Positions 52,644 through 62,102 of a stretch of DNA of 64,000 nt are shown here, piece by piece. The stretch lies in assembly GCA_025808375.1 (NCBI GenBank), contig CP061009.1, forward strand, positions 3,038,001 to 3,102,000. Direction: 5' to 3'. The notes below the pieces were generated by a model. The model was not told where the DNA came from, did no database searches, and saw nothing but the letters and a program-made list of their open reading frames with translations. This DNA is from Duncaniella muricolitica (GTDB taxonomy: Bacteria; Bacteroidota; Bacteroidia; Bacteroidales; Muribaculaceae). The position numbers were made by a program, and so were the translations under genes. Numbering within the stretch: position 1 is the stretch's first letter; each line of letters opens with the position of its first letter.

Positions 52644-54011
52644 ATGGCTCAGAAACCTTCTATACCCAAGGGCACTCGCGACTTCACTCCCGCTGAGATG
52701 GCCCGACGCAATTATATATTCGACACCATCCGCGAGGTGTTTCACCTCTATGGATTCCAGCAGATAGAGACTCCGGCGATGGAGAATCTCTCCACGCTCA
52801 TGGGCAAATATGGCGAGGAGGGCGACAAACTTCTCTTCAAGATTCTCAACTCGGGCGACTTCCTGCGCGGTGCCGACCCGAAGCTCATCGAGGCCGGCGA
52901 CTGTCCGCGTCTGGCTGCGCAACTCTGTGAGAAGGGTCTGCGCTATGACCTCACGGTGCCGTTTGCACGCTTTGTGGTGATGCACCGCAATGATCTCCAG
53001 TTCCCATTCAAGCGTTTCCAGATACAGCCCGTATGGCGTGCCGACCGTCCGCAGAAGGGACGCTACCGCGAGTTTTATCAGTGTGACGCCGACATCGTAG
53101 GCTCTGACTCACTGCTCAACGAAATCGAGCTCCTCCAGATGATCGACGAGGTGTTCCGCCGTCTGGGTGTGCGCATCACCATCAAGCTCAACAACCGCAA
53201 GGTGCTGGCCGGCATAGCCGAACTCATCGGTGCGCCCGACAAGATTGTCGACATCACCGTGGCTATCGACAAAATCGACAAAATCGGTCTCGATAAGGTG
53301 AAGGAGGAGCTTGCCGAGCGCGGTATCTCTCCCGAAGCCATCGAAAAAATCACCCCCATCATCACCCTCTCGGGCAGCAACGAGGAGCGTCTGGCCTCGC
53401 TGGCCACTCTGCTTGCCGACTCCGAGACAGGACTCAAGGGAGTCGAAGAGCTGCGCGAGGTAATGGCCGGAACTTCGGCCCTCGGACTCGAAGCCGTGCT
53501 TGAGCTTGACGTGTCGCTCGCCCGCGGACTCAACTATTACACCGGCACCATTATCGAGGTCAAGGCCCGCGACGTAGAGATAGGAAGCATCACCGGCGGC
53601 GGACGCTACGACAATCTCACGGGTGTCTTCGGTCTGCCGGGCGTGTCGGGTGTCGGCATCTCGTTTGGTGCCGACCGCATATATGACGTGCTCAACACCC
53701 TCGACCTCTACCCTGCCGAGATTCACGGTGCGGCCAGGATTATGTTTACCAACTTCGGTCCGGCCGAGGCCGCCGCGTCACTGCGTGTCATCAAGGAACT
53801 GCGCGCCGCCGGCATTGCCGCCGAGATATATCCCGACTCAGCCAAAATGAAAAAGCAGATGGGCCGGGCCGACGCTCTCGGCATCCCGTTTGTAGGCATC
53901 ATTGGCGAGTCAGAACTTGCCAACGGCACCGTCACACTCAAAAACATGACCACCGGCGAGCAGCAGCAACTCACCCCCGCAGCTCTGACCGAGGCACTCA
54001 AAAACGGCTGA
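52644..54011 (+). CDS. hisS: Histidyl-tRNA synthetase
   Basis: From ATG 52644 (MAQKPSIPKGTRDFTP) the protein has 455 residues. Class II motifs: motif 1 near IETPAMENL, motif 2 in RFQIQPVWRADRPQKGRYREFYQCDAD, the histidine motif LARGLNYYTGTIIEV and motif 3 GVGISFGADRIYD. The C-terminal anticodon domain covers about residues 365-455. It charges tRNA-His. The start was chosen downstream of the promoter box at 52618-52625. Confidence 0.97.
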   Translation: MAQKPSIPKGTRDFTPAEMARRNYIFDTIREVFHLYGFQQIETPAMENLSTLMGKYGEEGDKLLFKILNSGDFLRGADPKLIEAGDCPRLAAQLCEKGLRYDLTVPFARFVVMHRNDLQFPFKRFQIQPVWRADRPQKGRYREFYQCDADIVGSDSLLNEIELLQMIDEVFRRLGVRITIKLNNRKVLAGIAELIGAPDKIVDITVAIDKIDKIGLDKVKEELAERGISPEAIEKITPIITLSGSNEERLASLATLLADSETGLKGVEELREVMAGTSALGLEAVLELDVSLARGLNYYTGTIIEVKARDVEIGSITGGGRYDNLTGVFGLPGVSGVGISFGADRIYDVLNTLDLYPAEIHGAARIMFTNFGPAEAAASLRVIKELRAAGIAAEIYPDSAKMKKQMGRADALGIPFVGIIGESELANGTVTLKNMTTGEQQQLTPAALTEALKNG

Positions 54012-54080
54012 ATTTTGCCGTTTCGGCCTTATAGATAGTCATTATTTCCTGTGAGTGCCGTCCAAAGGCACGGAATGTGC

Positions 54081-54088
54081 TATATTTG
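54081..54088 (+). promoter_or_regulatory. Promoter -7 element for the mlaE-mlaF operon
   Basis: TATATTTG followed by CA, 24 bp before the mlaE ATG at 54113. Confidence 0.65.
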
Positions 54089-54112
54089 CATTCCAAATTT
54101 TATTGACATAGA

Positions 54113-54862
54113 ATGATTATTACCGACTCCCTCGCCACTTTCGGCCGCTACTGCTCCTTCATGTGCAAGGTGTTCAGCGTGCCTGACAGGTGGAAGATAT
54201 TCTTCACGCGCACCATTGCCGAGATTACCAAACTCGGCATCGATTCCATACCTCTTGTGCTGGTGATTTCAGTGTTCATCGGTGCAGTCTGCACCATACA
54301 GATGCAACTCAACATCATGTCACCACTCATCCCGGCCTACTCCACAGGTCTCGCCACACGCGAGATAATCCTGCTGGAGTTTTCCAACTCCATCCTCTGC
54401 CTTATACTTGCCGGCAAGGTGGGGTCGAACATCGCCTCGGAGATAGGCACCATGCGTGTGACCGAGCAGATCGACGCCCTCGACATCATGGGTGTCAACT
54501 CGGCCAACTTTCTGGTGTTGCCCAAGGTGGTGGGATTTTTAGTATTCATGCCGGTGCTCGTGGTGTTCTGCATCTTTACCTCTATAATGGGAGGTGTGTT
54601 CATCTCCACTTTCACCGATATAATCCCGCTCAACAGGTTTATCTACGGCATCCAGACCATGTTTCAGGAATGGTATGTATGGTATGGACTCATCAAGTCG
54701 CTCTTCTTCTCCTACATCATCACTTCGGTGGCAGCCTTCTACGGCTACTATGTGAAAGGCGGTGCGCTTGAGGTAGGTAAAGCCTCGACCAATGCCGTAG
54801 TCGCTTCAAGCATCCTCATACTCCTGCTCGATGTCGTTCTCACCAAACTCCTCCTGCAATGA
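54113..54862 (+). CDS. mlaE: MlaE-family ABC transporter permease
   Basis: A 249-residue membrane protein of the MlaE/YrbE family with about five segments and the family motif LEFSNSILCLILAGKVGSNIASEIGTMRVTEQIDAL (Glu-rich cytoplasmic loop). It works with an ATPase to move phospholipid between the membranes. mlaF follows with an ATGA overlap. No mlaD-type MCE gene is next to it; in Bacteroidota that gene is often elsewhere. Confidence 0.93.
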   Translation: MIITDSLATFGRYCSFMCKVFSVPDRWKIFFTRTIAEITKLGIDSIPLVLVISVFIGAVCTIQMQLNIMSPLIPAYSTGLATREIILLEFSNSILCLILAGKVGSNIASEIGTMRVTEQIDALDIMGVNSANFLVLPKVVGFLVFMPVLVVFCIFTSIMGGVFISTFTDIIPLNRFIYGIQTMFQEWYVWYGLIKSLFFSYIITSVAAFYGYYVKGGALEVGKASTNAVVASSILILLLDVVLTKLLLQ

Positions 54863-55629
54863 TTGAAGTACGCAACCTCACCAAGTCGTTTGACGGCAAG
54901 ACAATACTCCACGACGTCAGCGCGACCTTCGAGACCGGCAAGACCAACCTCATCATCGGTCAGAGCGGCTCAGGCAAGACTGTGCTCGTCAAGTCGATAA
55001 TAGGTCTCATACGCCCCGAAAAAGGGCAAATACTCTATGACGGACGTGACATCATGCAGATGGACTCATCGCAGATCAAAGAGCTCCGCAAGGAGATAGG
55101 CATGCTCTTTCAGGGCTCGGCTCTATTCGACTCGGAGACAGTGCTCGGCAACGTGGCTTTCCCACTCACAATGTTTACCGACATGAGCGCGGCCGAGATC
55201 TATGACCGTGCCCAGTTCTGCATAGAGCGCGTCAATCTCAAAGGGGCCGACAAGAAATACCCCTCCGAGATTTCGGGCGGCATGCAGAAACGTGTGGCCA
55301 TCGCGAGAGCCATAGCCCTTAACCCAAAATATCTGTTCTGCGACGAACCCAACTCGGGTCTTGACCCTCGCACATCAATCGTCATCGACGAGCTCCTGAG
55401 CGACATCACCCACGAATACAACATCACCACAATCATCAATACCCACGACATGAACTCGGTGCTTGGCATAGGTGAGAACATCGTGTTTATCAACAAGGGC
55501 TACCGCGAATGGGTGGGTGACATGCACCAGATATACCATACGGCCAACGAGGCCCTCAACGAGTTTGTATTCGCCAACGACCTTTTCCAGAAGGTCAAGA
55601 GCTATGTCATAAGCCACGAACATCACTGA
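54859..55629 (+). CDS. mlaF: MlaF-family ABC transporter ATPase
   Basis: A 256-residue ABC ATPase: Walker A GQSGSGKT (residues about 35-42), Q-loop MLFQGSALFDSETV, signature SGGMQKRVAIARA, Walker B YLFCDEPNSGLDP and switch His NTHDM. The SGGMQKR signature is characteristic of the Mla/Ttg2 group. It overlaps mlaE by 4 bp and the methyltransferase gene by 1 bp. Confidence 0.95.
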   Translation: MIEVRNLTKSFDGKTILHDVSATFETGKTNLIIGQSGSGKTVLVKSIIGLIRPEKGQILYDGRDIMQMDSSQIKELRKEIGMLFQGSALFDSETVLGNVAFPLTMFTDMSAAEIYDRAQFCIERVNLKGADKKYPSEISGGMQKRVAIARAIALNPKYLFCDEPNSGLDPRTSIVIDELLSDITHEYNITTIINTHDMNSVLGIGENIVFINKGYREWVGDMHQIYHTANEALNEFVFANDLFQKVKSYVISHEHH

Positions 55630-56420
55630 TGCCCGTTATCACCGTCGACACCCTCGCCCATCCCGGCCTGGAGGTATATGCCTCGCTCACTGAGGCCCAA
55701 CTGCGCAATAGGCTCGACCCATCGCGCGGCATATTCATAGCCGAAAGTCCCAAGGTAATCAACGTTGCCATCGAGGCCGGTTACGAACCGTTGTCCATGC
55801 TGTGCGAAGAACGGCACGTAGAGGGTGACGCGGCTTCGATTATAGCACGCTTTCCCGACATACCAGTCTATACAGGCTGCCGTGAACTGCTTGCCTTGCT
55901 CACAGGCTATACGCTCACACGCGGTGTGCTGTGTGCCATGCGCCGCCCTGTCCCGCCCGCGGTCGAAGAGGTGTGTCGCGACGCCCGACGGGTAGTGGTT
56001 ATCGATGGCGTGGTGGACACTACCAACATCGGAGCCATATTCCGCTCGGCCGCTGCCCTCGGCATTGATGCAGTGGTGCTCACCCCGACATCATGTGATC
56101 CGCTCAACCGCCGCGCCATACGCGTCTCGATGGGCACAGTGTTTCTCGTCCCCTGGACATGGGTCGACGATGCCGAGTCGCTCCGCGCTCTCGGATTCAA
56201 GACTGTGGCGATGGCCCTGACCGACAGGTCGGTATCCATTGACGACCCTCAGCTATGCGCCGAGCCGCGCCTGGCCATAATAATGGGCACGGAAGGTGAC
56301 GGTCTGCCGGATTCCACAATCCAACGTGCCGACTACACAGCCCGCATACCCATGGCCCACGGAGTCGACTCGCTCAACGTAGCAGCAGCCGCGGCCGTGG
56401 CTTTCTGGCAACTGAGATAA
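55629..56420 (+). CDS. TrmH/SpoU family RNA methyltransferase
   Basis: A 263-residue protein with an N-terminal substrate-binding domain (about 1-100) and a C-terminal SPOUT domain. SPOUT motifs are seen: VVVIDGVVDTTNIGAIFRSAAALG, then IIMGTEGDGLP and IPMAHGVDSLNVAAAAAVAFW, which form the knotted SAM site. It probably 2'-O-methylates a ribose in rRNA or tRNA. The ATG uses the last base of the mlaF stop (TGATG), so it is co-translated with the transporter genes although the functions look unrelated. Confidence 0.92.
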   Translation: MPVITVDTLAHPGLEVYASLTEAQLRNRLDPSRGIFIAESPKVINVAIEAGYEPLSMLCEERHVEGDAASIIARFPDIPVYTGCRELLALLTGYTLTRGVLCAMRRPVPPAVEEVCRDARRVVVIDGVVDTTNIGAIFRSAAALGIDAVVLTPTSCDPLNRRAIRVSMGTVFLVPWTWVDDAESLRALGFKTVAMALTDRSVSIDDPQLCAEPRLAIIMGTEGDGLPDSTIQRADYTARIPMAHGVDSLNVAAAAAVAFWQLR

Positions 56421-56430
56421 ATAACAAAAT

Positions 56431-56473
56431 AAGATGGAGAATCAGGCATAGCAAAAACCCGATTCTCCATCTT
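56431..56473 (+). terminator. Terminator after the RNA methyltransferase gene
   Basis: AAGATGGAGAATC (56431-56443) pairs perfectly with GATTCTCCATCTT (56461-56473), followed by TTCTATATTG. It may also serve the converging pectate lyase gene. Confidence 0.85.
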
Positions 56474-56491
56474 TTCTATATTGTGTTATTT

Positions 56492-57571
56492 TCAATTATC
56501 CATTTTCCATTTTTCATATAGAGGATAAAGTGCGGACGCATTGTCGCTATACCATCCATAGCCATTGCGACGCTCATGGCCTATATCCTCAAGGTGGCGG
56601 CGAGGTATGCCGTCGCGATCACACACATACGGCTCGGCGTTTTCAAGATCATAAAATCTTGCCCACAGCGGACCGGCGTCACTGTCGGCTACAAGTGTCG
56701 CATTCCACTCACCGTTGTCATTGACATGAGTGTAACGATAACCCATGATTTTATGCTCGTCAAGCCACTTCATGCCGGCATGGACAGCCCGCCTGATACG
56801 CTCGTCAGGCTTGGGTATCTCCATCAGCAGACGGAGTATCGCAGCCGACTCGTTTGAGCAATACGACGCCAGTTCATAGGCTCTTGCCGGAGCCGGAGCA
56901 TAGGTCTCGCGGTCATGTTGCTGACACCACACCGTCAGATTGCCCTCCTTATCCCTGATCTGGGTAGCGAGGATACACTCCACTCCGCGATAAAACGACT
57001 CCATAAGCCTGCGCCTGTACCCATCGGGCAACAATCCAGGGCAATCATAAGGCTCCGCTCCATACATAAGGTCGCGGATTACGGTCATGGTGTTGACCAT
57101 CGCATTATCATTATACGTGATATGTATCTGATAGTCACGCATCACCGGCCAGAACTGAGGCCACCCTCCATTTGGATACTGGCCCGCAAGCAGATAATCC
57201 ACACCACGGCGGAAAGCATCGCGATAACATGTATCGCCGGTCGCTGCATAGAGACGTGCGAGATAACCCATCTGAAGAGTTGTCGCTCCGTTATCGGTAG
57301 TTGAGTCGTCACGACGCCCTTTTTCGGCCTCGATCTCGGCCCGCTCTTCATCGTTAAGCGGAGTCACCATATCGATATTTTTGGGCCATCCTCCTGTCTC
57401 GCGCTGAAAGAGCAACAACTGATCACCTATTCGCCGAGCCTCGGGCGTAACAAAAAACTCCCTGTCGACCCTCTTCAACCCGGCATTTTTCTTTTTCTTT
57501 GCTGCCCATGCCGGAGACGACACGGACAATAAAACCGTAAACACGCAAAAATACTTTGCAAAAACATTCAT
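56492..57571 (-). CDS. Pectate lyase (PL10-like)
   Basis: A 359-residue protein with a signal peptide (about 1-23). It has the PL10 features RETGGWPKNIDM near residue 55, DDSTTDNGATTLQMGYLARLY, and the catalytic-region pair GGWPQFWP and HITYNDNAMVNTM with DREIYAPA-like (DRETYAPAPAR). It should cleave polygalacturonate by beta-elimination. A promoter box TAATTTTG is at 57594-57601. The pectin theme is shared with the GH28 gene at 62.1 kb, though they are not in one operon. Confidence 0.9.
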   Translation of the reverse strand: MNVFAKYFCVFTVLLSVSSPAWAAKKKKNAGLKRVDREFFVTPEARRIGDQLLLFQRETGGWPKNIDMVTPLNDEERAEIEAEKGRRDDSTTDNGATTLQMGYLARLYAATGDTCYRDAFRRGVDYLLAGQYPNGGWPQFWPVMRDYQIHITYNDNAMVNTMTVIRDLMYGAEPYDCPGLLPDGYRRRLMESFYRGVECILATQIRDKEGNLTVWCQQHDRETYAPAPARAYELASYCSNESAAILRLLMEIPKPDERIRRAVHAGMKWLDEHKIMGYRYTHVNDNGEWNATLVADSDAGPLWARFYDLENAEPYVCDRDGIPRRHLEDIGHERRNGYGWYSDNASALYPLYEKWKMDN

Positions 57572-57593
57572 GATATCCTGATTTTAGACACCA

Positions 57594-57601
57594 CAAAATT
57601 A
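57594..57601 (-). promoter_or_regulatory. Promoter -7 element for the pectate lyase gene
   Basis: TAATTTTG followed by TG on the minus strand, 22 bp before the ATG at 57571. Confidence 0.6.
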
Positions 57602-57640
57602 ATCATAAAACAGCAGACAAAAAAATGCTGATAATAAACT

Positions 57641-57682
57641 CAAAAAAATGGAGAACCAAGCATTGTGACGCCCGGCTCTCCA
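57641..57682 (-). terminator. Terminator of the nagB-deacetylase operon
   Basis: On the minus strand TGGAGAGCC pairs with GGTTCTCCA (one G.T pair) and is followed by seven T. It lies 32 bp after the deacetylase-like stop. Confidence 0.75.
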
Positions 57683-57713
57683 ATTCTATAATTATTCTAA
57701 GATTCTCAATTCC

Positions 57714-58910
57714 TTATTTGATTTTCCATTCAACAAACGCCTCCATCGCCTCATAATCGGCAAAGCCGAGACGGTGATATAGAGCCGCTGTAGCACGGTT
57801 GCGCTCCTCGGCACGTTGCCAGAAAAGACGTGTGTCATTGCCGAGGAAAGGAGCAAACTCCATCTGCGACGAATGCTTGAGTATCGCGTTACGCTTGCTG
57901 CGCAGCTCCTCGGGACTCAGCGGGACAGCCATCATGATGTTCTCTATATCCCACTCGGCCCACGCTCCGCGATACATCCACACACGACAGTCCTCAACCC
58001 ACGGCTCCTTCTCACGGGCTGCCATGTCAATAGCGGCAAGCACAGCGTCAGTACACTTGCGGTGCGTGCCGTGGGGGTCTGACAGATCGGCCGCAACATA
58101 TATCTGATGAGGCTTCACCTCATCTATCAGCTCTTTGATTTTCATTACATCGGTCTCCGATATCGGCAGTTTCTCCACCATTCCGGTCTCATAAAACGGC
58201 AGATCAAGGAAATGCAGGTGAGACTTCAGTATGCCGGTATAGGCACACGCAGTGCGCGCCTCGCCGCGACGTATCAGGGCCTTGATTTTAAGTACATCGG
58301 CCGAGTCGGGCATGCCCGGCTTCTTTTCCGAAAGAAACTTCTTGACCTCCTTGTATTTCTGCTTCATAAACTCCGTACCGGTCTCGGTCGAGAGCATTTT
58401 GCCAAATCCGTTGACAAAGTGCATATACTTCATCACATCCTCGTCATTGACCGCGATGTTGCCCGATGTCTGATAGGCGACATGCACCTCATGACCCTGA
58501 CGTACAAGCCTCTGAAGCGTGCCGCCCATCGAGATGACATCATCGTCGGGATGAGGCGAGAACACTATCACCCGCTTGGGATAAGGCGCGGCCCTCTCGG
58601 GACGGTCGGTATCGTCGGCATTGGGCTTACCGCCCGGCCAGCCTGTGATGGTGCGCTGCAGTTCGTTAAACACACGTATGTTCATGTCATAGCTCGAACC
58701 GTAGATATTCAACAGTTGGCCGAGCGAATTTTCGCGATAGTCATCATCCGTTAACCGGAGTATTGACTTGCCTACAGTCTCGGAGAGCCACACCACAGCC
58801 GAGCGAAGCAACTGTGGAGTCCATTCAAGATGGTCGTTGTCAATCCACGGACACGACTCACGGTAAGAATCTATTTTGATTTCTGAGGTAAGATTGTATT
58901 TCATTTTCAA
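57714..58910 (-). CDS. PIG-L-family deacetylase-like protein (C-terminal half of the Bacteroidota two-domain NagB)
   Basis: A 398-residue protein. The PIG-L signature SPHPDDDVISMGG (His120-Pro-Asp122-Asp123) and the later metal ligand DPHGTH are present, so it is probably a zinc-dependent N-deacetylase or a related hydrolase of amino sugars. In many Bacteroidota this region is the C-terminal half of a protein of about 660 residues with an N-terminal NagB-like domain; here it is a separate gene, preceded by a canonical NagB. Its start overlaps the nagB 3' end by 53 bp in a different frame. Confidence 0.87.
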   Translation of the reverse strand: MKMKYNLTSEIKIDSYRESCPWIDNDHLEWTPQLLRSAVVWLSETVGKSILRLTDDDYRENSLGQLLNIYGSSYDMNIRVFNELQRTITGWPGGKPNADDTDRPERAAPYPKRVIVFSPHPDDDVISMGGTLQRLVRQGHEVHVAYQTSGNIAVNDEDVMKYMHFVNGFGKMLSTETGTEFMKQKYKEVKKFLSEKKPGMPDSADVLKIKALIRRGEARTACAYTGILKSHLHFLDLPFYETGMVEKLPISETDVMKIKELIDEVKPHQIYVAADLSDPHGTHRKCTDAVLAAIDMAAREKEPWVEDCRVWMYRGAWAEWDIENIMMAVPLSPEELRSKRNAILKHSSQMEFAPFLGNDTRLFWQRAEERNRATAALYHRLGFADYEAMEAFVEWKIK

Positions 58911-59682
58911 GACTTTTGAAGTAACGGTAAGTTTTTACTTTGAGTTCGTCTGTGGCATCCTCGTCACACACTATCATGCCCTTGGGGTGAGTCTGGATGG
59001 CACTCACGGTCCATGCCTGCGAGAGCGCGCCCTCCACGGCCGCCTGCAGGGCCTGGGCCTTGGCATGCCCGCTGCACAGTATCAGCACCTCGCGTGAATC
59101 CATCACAGTGGCTACTCCCACTGTGAGCGCGCATGTGGGCACTGCTTCGACCTTCCCACCGAAAAAGCGCGAGTTGGCTATGCGGGTGTCATAGGTCAGC
59201 GTCTTGATGCGTGTGCGCGACGAAAATGACGAGAACGGCTCGTTGAACGCGATATGCCCGTCAGGGCCTATGCCGCCCACAAACAGGTCTATGCCACCCA
59301 TGGCCTTGATTTTCTCCTCATATCGGGCACACTCTTTCTCGAGGTCGGGAGCATTGCCGTCGAGTATATTGATATTCTCGGCCGGACAGTCGATATGATC
59401 GAAAAGATGACGGCGCATAAAGGCATGATAGCTGTCTGGATCGTCCTCCGATAGTCCGACATACTCGTCCATATTGAATGTCACGACATTCTTGAACGAC
59501 ACTCGTCCCTCCTTGACCGCCTCGACGATGCAGCGATACATGCCCACCGGCGACGAACCTGTGGGCAATCCGAGCACAAACGGCCGCTCCGCTGTGGGCG
59601 ACGCCGCATTGATGCGGCCTATCACATGCTCCGCAGCATAGGCCGACACCTCGTCATAGCTGGGTTTGATTACAAGTCTCAT
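58858..59682 (-). CDS. nagB: Glucosamine-6-phosphate deaminase
   Basis: A 274-residue protein with all canonical NagB residues at standard numbering: Asp72 (FNMDEYVG), Asp141, His143 and Glu148 (GPDGHIAFNEP). It converts glucosamine-6-phosphate to fructose-6-phosphate and ammonia. Its last 53 bp also encode the start of the deacetylase-like gene in another frame, which ties the two in amino-sugar breakdown and suggests translational coupling. Confidence 0.96.
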   Translation of the reverse strand: MRLVIKPSYDEVSAYAAEHVIGRINAASPTAERPFVLGLPTGSSPVGMYRCIVEAVKEGRVSFKNVVTFNMDEYVGLSEDDPDSYHAFMRRHLFDHIDCPAENINILDGNAPDLEKECARYEEKIKAMGGIDLFVGGIGPDGHIAFNEPFSSFSSRTRIKTLTYDTRIANSRFFGGKVEAVPTCALTVGVATVMDSREVLILCSGHAKAQALQAAVEGALSQAWTVSAIQTHPKGMIVCDEDATDELKVKTYRYFKSLENEIQSYLRNQNRFLP

Positions 59683-59779
59683 AATATAAGATTTAATGTT
59701 TAGGCAATTCTACCTTTATTATATAGTAACGCTTATGCAGACCCTGCGGCTCCGCGCTCATCACGTTATTAACACTTAT

Positions 59780-61921
59780 TTACGGACGGTCGGCTGCGCC
59801 ACATCCGAAGTCTGACGGACTGTCGCCCATCACAAGCTCCAGCACCCCGCCTCTCATGATGACATCATAGTCAATATAGCTCTTGGTGTAAGGCTTACCG
59901 TTGAGCGAAGCCGACTGCACATATATATTCCGTGGCGAATTGTTTTTGGCCGAGACTGTGAAGCTCTTCTCACCCGGCAGCCTTATGGTGGCCGAGTCAA
60001 ACAGTGGAGAACCTATCACATATCTGCCTCCGGCCGGCTCCACCTGATATATGCCTATCGACGACAATACATACCAGGCCGACATCTGTCCGACATCCTC
60101 GTTGCCGCACAATCCGTCGGGCTCATCGCGATACAGCTCCGTGAGCACACGTCGCAGGAGCGGAGCCCCCTTGTAAGGCTGTCCGGCATAGTTGTAAAGA
60201 TACACCACATGATGGCTTGGCTCATTGCCATGGGCATACTGGCCTATCATGCCGGAGATGTCGGGCGATGCCCCGGCCCCCAGACAGCCCTCGGCCACAA
60301 AGAGCGAGTCGAGTTTGCTCACAAAAGCCTCCTCCGACCCGAACAGCTCTATCAGACCGTGAGGGTCATGAGGCACGAGCCACACATATTGCCAAGCGTT
60401 GCCCTCGCAGTAATCATCGGCCCTGTGTGTCGCCGCAAAGGGGTCGAAAGCCCCCTCTCGCCGACCTCCTTTGCTGTCGAGTCCGCGCATAAATCCCGTC
60501 GAACGGTCAAAATATTTTCGATAGGCTCGAGCCCTGTCCATGAACAGCGTGTCCTCAATACCCAGCCTTGCAGCCACCTTGGCTACGGCATCGTCCGCTA
60601 TGGCATACTCAAGCCCCTTGGCCACACTCTCACCACACCCCTCGAGGTCAAAAGGTATGTATCCATAACGCTTCAACTCACCCAGTGAACGCTCGTCGAG
60701 CATGGCCGATGTACGCATGGCTTCATATGCCCCCTTCACATCGTCTGTCAGCCCCTTCAGCACAAGGTCACCGAGCACTATCACTCCCGGATTGCCCACC
60801 ATGCAATCGGTCTCGTTGTCATGCAGATGCCACACTGGCAGCTTGCCCTGTTGCCTGAATATATCCATGAAAGTTGCCGCTATATCTGTCTGCATCTCGG
60901 GAAACAGCAGCGTATACATAGGATGCGAGGCCCTGTAAGTGTCCCAGAGCGAAAACACACTGTATCTCCTCTCCTCATCCTCTGCGTCACTATATGTCAC
61001 CGGTGCGGTCATAGTATGAAACAGCGATGTGTACAGCAACCGCCTGTCTCTGTCGCTGGAGGTCGTGACCGTCACGCGCCCGAGATTGTCGTTCCACACC
61101 TTGTCGGCTCGTTCCCTAACGGTGTCAAAATCCGCATCACCCACCTCTGTGTAAAGATTGGCCCGGGCTCTCTCCACACTCTTGGCCGAGAGTCCTACCT
61201 TGGCAACAAGCGGCTCGGCCGACGGGGCAAACACACACAACGCAAGCGTGTCATCAGTCTCACATCGCGCCATAGGCCGCGAAAACTCCGCATGAAAATA
61301 TATCTTCTGATCTCTGGCCCATCCTCTCGAATAGCGGTAGCCGCTCACGGCCGAGTCACCTACCTGCTCCACATGAGTCTCCATAGGCCTGTCCCAGCCG
61401 ATGCCGTAAGCCAGATTTACCTTCACATAAGCCGTGTCACTTTCGTCAAAACGATAGCGGTGTACACCGACATGAGTAGTGGCCGTGAGCTCTACATCCA
61501 CTCCGGCCTCCTCAAGCCTCACTGCATAATAGCCCGGACGGGCGCGCTCGTCTTCGTGCGAAAACCTCATCTGCCCAATCGACGGATCACGTGCAGGGAC
61601 AAACAATATATCACCGAGGTCACCTATGCCGGTGCCGCTGAGATGTGTGTGGCTGAATCCGAGCATTGTCGAATCGGAATAATGATAGCCCGAACACCAG
61701 TCCCATCCCTTGACCTCCTGCGAAGGTCCGAGCTGCACGAACCCAAACGGCACATTGGCCCCGAGAAACACATGTCCGTGGCCCCCCGTTCCGATAAACG
61801 GGTCGACATATTGTGTCAGTCTTTCCGTCACGTCACCCTCTCGGACCACACCACAGCCCGAGGTGACAACTAAAGCCGTCACAACAGCACATACATATGC
61901 GAGTCTCCCTCCGTTACCCAT
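59780..61921 (-). CDS. GH92 alpha-mannosidase (lipoprotein)
   Basis: From ATG 61921 (MGNGGRLAYVCAV) the protein has 713 residues with a lipoprotein signal (lipobox VTSGC, Cys23). GH92 motifs: YVDPFIGTGGHGHVFLGANVPFG at the N-terminus, SGTGIGDLGDILF, SLWDTYRASHPMYTLL, GNAWQYVWLVPHDP and GNEDVGQMSAWYVLSSIG near the C-terminus, which carry the calcium and catalytic sites. It should trim mannose from N-glycans or mannans at the cell surface. The promoter at 61961-61990 rules out the longer start at 61990. Confidence 0.95.
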   Translation of the reverse strand: MGNGGRLAYVCAVVTALVVTSGCGVVREGDVTERLTQYVDPFIGTGGHGHVFLGANVPFGFVQLGPSQEVKGWDWCSGYHYSDSTMLGFSHTHLSGTGIGDLGDILFVPARDPSIGQMRFSHEDERARPGYYAVRLEEAGVDVELTATTHVGVHRYRFDESDTAYVKVNLAYGIGWDRPMETHVEQVGDSAVSGYRYSRGWARDQKIYFHAEFSRPMARCETDDTLALCVFAPSAEPLVAKVGLSAKSVERARANLYTEVGDADFDTVRERADKVWNDNLGRVTVTTSSDRDRRLLYTSLFHTMTAPVTYSDAEDEERRYSVFSLWDTYRASHPMYTLLFPEMQTDIAATFMDIFRQQGKLPVWHLHDNETDCMVGNPGVIVLGDLVLKGLTDDVKGAYEAMRTSAMLDERSLGELKRYGYIPFDLEGCGESVAKGLEYAIADDAVAKVAARLGIEDTLFMDRARAYRKYFDRSTGFMRGLDSKGGRREGAFDPFAATHRADDYCEGNAWQYVWLVPHDPHGLIELFGSEEAFVSKLDSLFVAEGCLGAGASPDISGMIGQYAHGNEPSHHVVYLYNYAGQPYKGAPLLRRVLTELYRDEPDGLCGNEDVGQMSAWYVLSSIGIYQVEPAGGRYVIGSPLFDSATIRLPGEKSFTVSAKNNSPRNIYVQSASLNGKPYTKSYIDYDVIMRGGVLELVMGDSPSDFGCGAADRP

Positions 61922-61960
61922 GATTTTTTCAAGATTTAAGGATTCTACAAGATTAGGACA

Positions 61961-61990
61961 CAAAGTTAATAATTTTGTCCAACAAACCAA
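61961..61990 (-). promoter_or_regulatory. Promoter for the GH92 gene
   Basis: On the minus strand: -33 TTG (61990-61988), 19-bp spacer, -7 TAACTTTG (61968-61961). This is one of the best-matching promoters in the window. Confidence 0.8.
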
Positions 61991-62040
61991 GCCAAATCAA
62001 ATTAATCTCCCCATCCGCCCGCAAATTCGCAAAAAAACAC

Positions 62041-62048
62041 TAATTTTG
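62041..62048 (+). promoter_or_regulatory. Promoter -7 element for the GH28 gene
   Basis: TAATTTTG followed by AA, 54 bp before the ATG at 62103, in the divergent region shared with the GH92 gene. Confidence 0.55.
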
Positions 62049-62102
62049 AAGTCTGAAACATAATCACACCTCTAATCCCTCTAAATCTATTAATATCATT
62101 TC

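Noticed and set aside
60821..61873. A 350-residue plus-strand frame opposite the GH92 gene
   Set aside because: The GH92 motifs on the minus strand are complete and in order; the plus frame has no recognisable domain.
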